Assembly: GCA_011319805.1 (NCBI GenBank)
Contig: SJRY01000311.1
Span: 106,500-170,499 of the forward strand
Origin: Macrocybe gigantea
Taxonomy: Eukaryota > Basidiomycota > Agaricomycetes > Agaricales > Callistosporiaceae
Length of the DNA stretch: 64,000 bases
Direction of reading: 5' to 3'
The notes beneath the pieces are model-generated. The model did no database searches and was not told the DNA's origin. It worked only from the letters and a program-made list of their open reading frames with translations. This document shows, piece by piece, positions 59,133-64,000 of this stretch. The position numbers and the translations under genes were made by a program. Position 1 is the stretch's first letter. Each line of letters starts with the position of its first letter.

Positions 59133-60569
59133 TCAATCCAACTGTGCCAGTCCTTCCTTCATGTACTCCTCAAACAGCGGCTTGTAGCTCGGGTGCCAGC
59201 GACTCAACGCCGGTCGTCCCTCTGCAATGTCAGCAGCAGCCCACATAATCCTCAGCTGATCCACTTCCCGCCTCGTCTCATTGTCAGGGACGAGAATGTA
59301 AAAATCTCCGGATCGCACGCGGTCGAGCATGTACAGCACCGTCTCTTCGGCCGTCCATGCTCCTGCCGGTTTTGCGCCACTGCCATTGGCGCCCGTAATC
59401 CCGGTCCAGGTCCAGCCAGGGCTAATAGTGCAACAGAAAAATCCATCAGTACAGTGAATACATGTACCTCGAGGTTGCCCCGCAGCTTGTTTTAGATTAG
59501 ACGAGAATAGAACACTGACATGAATAGATGCGCTGTCACATTGCTGCCGGGCTGCTCGCGAAGCTCGTACGCCAGACCCTCTGTTAAACTCTTCACGGCA
59601 GCTTTAGCAGCGTTGTATGCCGCGTTGCCACTGGAACGTGATGTAAAACGTCAGACATGGCGGCGCCATGTGGGCGCCGATGTGAATAATAATGACAAGG
59701 ACGCATACTCACGGCGGGTTGGTTATGCCCTGCTTGGATCCGGTGTTAATGATCATCGCTTGGTTCTCTTGATGGAGCATAGACTGTTCGATTCAATTCA
59801 GTTCGGTGACATCCCGCTACTCGGTGATCCGTCGAAGCCTTGCTCACCGGAACAAACGTCTGCTGCACATTGACAATGCTGTTCGACATTCCGTTTCAGC
59901 GCGAAGGCATATATGGGGAACCAAGGCGCGACGGACTGACCCAAAGAGGTTGACGTCAAAGATCTTGTGCCAGTTATCGAGGCCGTCCCAAGACGTGCCC
60001 TTTGCACCGATGCCGGCGTTGTTCATCAACACCGCGACCTAGACAAGCATGAGTACATTCGAACAAAATGTAGTCATGTGGAGGGGTGGGAGAAGGGGGG
60101 TAGGGAGGGCATGGGCCACATATAGAGAGGGAGGATATCGGGCCAAGAACGTGGTTGCTCGGTTTGAGGCAAAAAAGTGTAGAGCAGAAGAATACGAAGG
60201 CGCCGACGGGGAACGCCCCGCACGGGACACGATCCTCACCTCGCCCCAGGTGTCATAGACTTTATCTCTCAGTCTGACAACTTGGTCGAGCTGAGCGACG
60301 TCGGTGGGACGACCAGGACGTTTCCCTCCCCGATCATCCCCACGAGCTGCTTTCCGACCTCCGCCAGCCTCGCTTCGTCCACATCCGCAACCGCTACTTT
60401 CAACTTCAGCCTGTGCAAACGGGGACTTAGCTCAGCGCTCGACTGCTTTTCTGCTTCGCTCACTTGGCAAACTCGAGCGCGGCCGCTCGACCGATGCCGC
60501 TCGCAGCGCCGGTGATGACGGCGACGCGGCCCTCGTGGATGACGGATGGAGTTCGTCGGCGACGGACAT
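59133..60569 (-). CDS. Short-chain dehydrogenase/reductase (second)
   Basis: Start 60569 (MSVADELHPSIHEGRVAVITGAASGIGRAAALEFAK), giving the TGxxxGIG cofactor motif. Reading it in frame requires one extra base near 60541, probably a lost C. It continues LKVAVADVDEARLAEVGKQLVGMIGEGNVLVV, VLMNNAGIGAKGTSWDGLDNWHKIFDVNLFG, the catalytic AYNAAKAAVKSL (Tyr-x3-Lys), and ELREQPGSNVTAHLF, ending DIAEGRPALSRWHPSYKPLFEEYMKEGLAQLD. Resembles fungal SDRs of unknown substrate. An in-frame upstream ATG (about 60668) would add 33 residues. Confidence 0.85.
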
Positions 60570-61331
60570 GTTGTCGACCTTGAAGGACGTGGTGTTGAAG
60601 AGCCCGGGACGAAGAGGCTCCCTCGAACCGTTGCGGCTCCTAGAGTGGTCTGATACGATGGGAATCATGGGCACGGACGGGATCTTCGGAAGATATAAGA
60701 ATACTGAGGAAGAATAGAATAGACGATGATGGACTGAATGCAAAATAAACACGGACTGTCGAGGGTGGGACACTCGTGCGTGCTTTTTATGTGATCCACC
60801 CAGAAATAGTTTCCAAAAGCCGCTGCATGGCACCGACGGCGACGATTTCTGGCAATTTCCAATCTTCTGATCAGAGCGGATCGCTGACCGCTGGCAAAAA
60901 TCTCTTCTCGCTTCTCGTCCCACGCTGTGGCTCCACAGGCAGCTTCGCCAGCTCACACTCATTGATATAGCCAAAGAGATGCCATTCGTCAAGTCGTGTA
61001 CAGGACGGAAAAATCAAAACTAAGAGGGAAAAAAAGAAAACGATACGTCATACGGTAGGGTACATACAGTGTATGAAGAGGGAGTAGGACCTGTGACAGT
61101 AAAATGAGATGAGATACAGACGACTGAAGGACCGACATATAATAGGGCTGTGTGGCACGCAACATGGTGGCAACCAGGACTACGAGGCAAAGTTCAGGAG
61201 ACGTAAGGAAGGATAGGATAGGAAAGAGTCAGATAAGACGAGAAGAAAACGAGAAAAAGACAGGGGTGGTAAGTGGTATCCTGACCACGATAGCCCGTGG
61301 CCAAAGGTCCAGTCCGCGATTCTTTCCCTGT
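60570..61331. other. Intergenic spacer, no gene seen
   Basis: About 760 bp between the SDR start and the VTS1 stop, both on the minus strand. Only weak short frames. Confidence 0.55.
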
Positions 61332-63479
61332 TCAAGGGGACTTCACCGGTGCACTGGCGGGGGTGCCGGAAGGCAAACCACCCTCGAATCCCATCTTCCT
61401 CCTCACAATCTCGAACGTTTTCAGCATCTTTCTCCTAGCACCCAACGCCGCGACGCCCTTGGCCTCCAATTGGGCCTCGTCCATCAAGACCATCTCCTTC
61501 CACGTGCAGCCCTCAAAGTTGGGAGTGTACTTGTGCAGCCGCAGGCTCCTCAGCCACGCGGGCACGTCGTTAAGCAGCGCAGGATCCACATCGTCTTCAC
61601 CCTTGGGCGTACCGCCGTCCGCGCGGCTGCCTGTGCTCGACGCGCTCTTGATGCCAGGCGACCGGCCGCTAGGCGGTCCGCGCCTGCCTCCACCTATGCC
61701 AGCCGATACGGCTGCATGCCGAGCCAGCCCTGCCCCATCGCCGCCATCTGTGCGGCCAGTAGAGTCGCCTCAGGCGAGAGTCCCATCGCGCCCAGCATGT
61801 TCATGTTGAATGGATTCATCGGGCTCATACCTGCGAGCCCGGCCATTGGCATGCCAAGTCCAGGGCTCGCCATGCCCATGTTGAATGCGCTAGGACCCAT
61901 CTGCATGCCGAGGCCATTCATGCCGTTCAGGCTGGCCCCATCGTCATTACCGAACCTGTTTGAGGATGCATTGGAGAGCGCCGGGCTCCGTGCCCCAGAC
62001 CAACTCCTGCGCCACCAAGACCGGGCCCACTGGCGTTTCGCATACTGGAAGGACCATGGCGTCCTTGCTGTGATTGACCCTGCCCGCTGATCAAATTGCC
62101 ATTTTCGTCATATATGCCGTTGGTATTGCCGTTGTGGGAAGGCTCGTTCGCTGGCTTTGAGCGGCGGTGAATGGTAGGATCGCCCATACGAGGGACGCCG
62201 GGAGCGGCATTCTTCGCGGACCATTCGCTCAACTTGTTGGCAGCGGCATCGAGGGTCTGGGGCGCCTTGCGAGTACTTTTGGAACATCGGTATGAGCGGA
62301 GTGTTGACCATGCTCGCCCAGCTGTCACCAGAAGGAACAGTGGCTTCACCTCCACCAATGGCTCCGGGCCTAGGGAAGCCAGGCTGCCGGAGAACTCCGT
62401 GCTCTTTGGGCGCGAGGAATTGAGAACAATTTCCTGAGCGGGACCGTTCTGCTCCGAAACCTGACTGAGTTGAGAGCCACTAGGCCAGGCAGAGCGACCT
62501 TCCATGTTGCCCGTGGAGAGACAGGTGCGGAGATACGATGAGCAGCATTGCTGGCTTTGAGCTTGGCTCTCTGTTGGGCCAGCGTCGCGGCAGCATCGTT
62601 TCCGCTGGAGAGGGCAGCAGAATCGGGCGAAAGGAAGTTCGACGAGTTATCCAGCGCCAAAGACTGACGGTTTCCAGGACTAAAGTTCCGAGTAGTGGGC
62701 GAGGAAGGCAGACCAGACTTCAAACCGGGAGATTTCATGCCTGCAGCTTGGCTTCCATCTGACTGCATGGAACCTGTTGTTACGAGATGAATTAGATAGT
62801 GAAACATGAAAGATAACGCGGCAAAACTACCTCCTACGGCAGGGCTCAACAGCGCCGTCATGGGATCTGCCCTGGCCATTTGTTGAAGGACAGTGATGAA
62901 GAAACGAATTTGAACTTGGGTGGAATGTTGGAGAAGACTGTAAAGAGCGGCTGTGCGCTCTGCTTCGGAAAGAACTTTGAACCCTGGAAAAGACAGAACA
63001 ATCAGGGCGCGCAGATCGGTGGAATCGAAGAGATGTACATTGCTCGATGGCGCTCAGTTCCTCTTTGAAATTAACATCCAGTGATGCAGCAGCCATTTCT
63101 TCCTGTTGCACGATGTGAGACGATGGTGCTGGGATGAAGAAGTGGGGGAGAAGACATACTAGGGTTGCTTCATAATTCTGAAGGTTTTCAAACCCATTGG
63201 TCGAGAGCCTCAGCTGCAAACAGAGAGATAAAAACCTCAATCAGTCTCACATCTGATTTCTAGACGTACCTTCTGGAGTTTGAAACATGCCAGCACTGCC
63301 ACTGCCAAGCAGCTCGCTCGTCGGGCGAGCTGGGACCTCCGCCTGGACGGGGAGATGCAGGAGCGAGGGGGGGTACTCTTGCAGTGGGCCCATCGATTGT
63401 GCGAGAGTTGACCGACTTGCCGTTCTCGTTGGTGTATGAGACGGGCTGGGCTGGTCGACGGCGGGCGGAGACTCATCAT
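61332..63479 (-). CDS. VTS1: Vts1-type RNA-binding protein with SAM domain
   Basis: Smaug/Vts1 proteins bind RNA hairpins through a SAM domain and recruit deadenylases. The N-terminal conserved part reads [74 protein letters not shown] long low-complexity Ser/Pro/Met/Gly-rich region follows ([30 protein letters not shown]). The C-terminal SAM domain is [60 protein letters not shown] (61589-61332). Several frame changes, most explained by one lost C each (near 62366 and 61705), break the frame. The first exon is also out of frame between its start (63479) and later parts, so the N-terminus is uncertain. Confidence 0.85.
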
Positions 63480-64000
63480 GTAAGGATGAATTCAGTGAAG
63501 AAGGGCAAGTATAAGAGAATAAAACAGGTAAAATTTTTTCCTGGGGTTAGGTTGGTGGTGGCGATGGGTGGCGATGCGAAGGAAGAGCTGGGATTACTTT
63601 GTCTGGTTAATGGGATCAGCGAAACGTGGATGATAGGTTCTGTACAGCCAGGATGGTGAGTTAAAGGGACGACTGGGTTGAGATAGACGACTTGAAGAAT
63701 GTCCTTGGACGTCGAGTCTGGACGGACTAGAAACAACAAAGGACACGAGGACGAGGGATGCTCGGTGTCGTGCTGCTCGTTTGGTCTAGACGAGACCAGC
63801 GGAGCCTGCCGGTCTAGCGAAGAAGGAGGTCAACGCAAGGAACGACGAACAGAGTCGACAGAGGCAGCTCGAGAGGAAGCGGTCCACGCCGTTGTTTGTG
63901 GTCAGTGTGAGAAATATAGTAAAACCACGCTGGCGTTTTGTTGCCAACGTTTCACACAGCCACCATCACGTTTCAGTCACAATTCCACAAGTCTCAAAAA
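63480..64000. other. Upstream region of VTS1, right window edge
   Basis: About 520 bp with no clear gene. Probably the promoter and 5' leader of VTS1. Confidence 0.5.

Overview
The window looks like a basidiomycete (probably Agaricomycetes) nuclear chromosome. The genes are close together and broken by many 50-65 bp GT-AG introns. Gene content includes a secreted AA9 lytic polysaccharide monooxygenase, a GH20 hexosaminidase and a fungal three-domain tRNA ligase. The repeats are a Ty3/gypsy chromovirus and a DIRS-like tyrosine-recombinase retroelement. Gene models were built by reading the splice junctions, with no homology search.

The left part (1-12251) is a nest of decayed retroelements with no host gene. 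At its core is a DIRS-like element (zinc-knuckle Gag, reverse transcriptase, RNase H, start of a tyrosine recombinase). A chromovirus with about 320 bp LTRs inserted into its Gag. A later inversion (about 5628-9063) cut both elements, so the chromovirus 5' half (2118-5627, +) and 3' half (9063-6056, -) now face each other. The 5-bp target duplication and the reading frames rejoin when the segment is mentally flipped back. A second chromovirus copy runs off the left edge, one older LTR is interrupted by it, and a lone LTR (11937-12251) marks the boundary with host DNA. Almost all stops in the chromovirus are TGA where CGA (Arg) is expected, which points to CpG decay.

The right part (12252-64000) carries 20 protein-coding genes. 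In order: 2-oxoglutarate dehydrogenase E1 (-), mitoribosomal DAP3/Rsm23 (-), mitochondrial K+/H+ exchange-related protein (+), F-box protein (-), TGL2-like lipase (+), GH20 beta-hexosaminidase (+), WDR7/Rabconnectin-3 beta-like WD40 protein (-), tRNA ligase Trl1 (+), AA9 LPMO (+), LEA2-like membrane protein (-), O-fucosyltransferase-like protein (-), V-ATPase proteolipid (-), thioredoxin reductase (-), RNA polymerase I/III AC40 (+), SDR (-), 2OG-Fe(II) oxygenase (-), methylthioribose-1-phosphate isomerase (-), NAD-glutamate dehydrogenase (-), SDR (-) and Vts1 SAM-domain RNA-binding protein (-). The set is mostly housekeeping (TCA cycle, mitochondrial translation, redox, methionine salvage, nitrogen catabolism, RNA processing) with two secreted polysaccharide-active enzymes. 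Several neighbours are divergent pairs with short shared promoters.

One caution for the reader: many of these conserved genes carry apparent single-base deletions, usually in short homopolymers. These are more likely assembly errors than biology, so the affected genes should not be called pseudogenes on this evidence.
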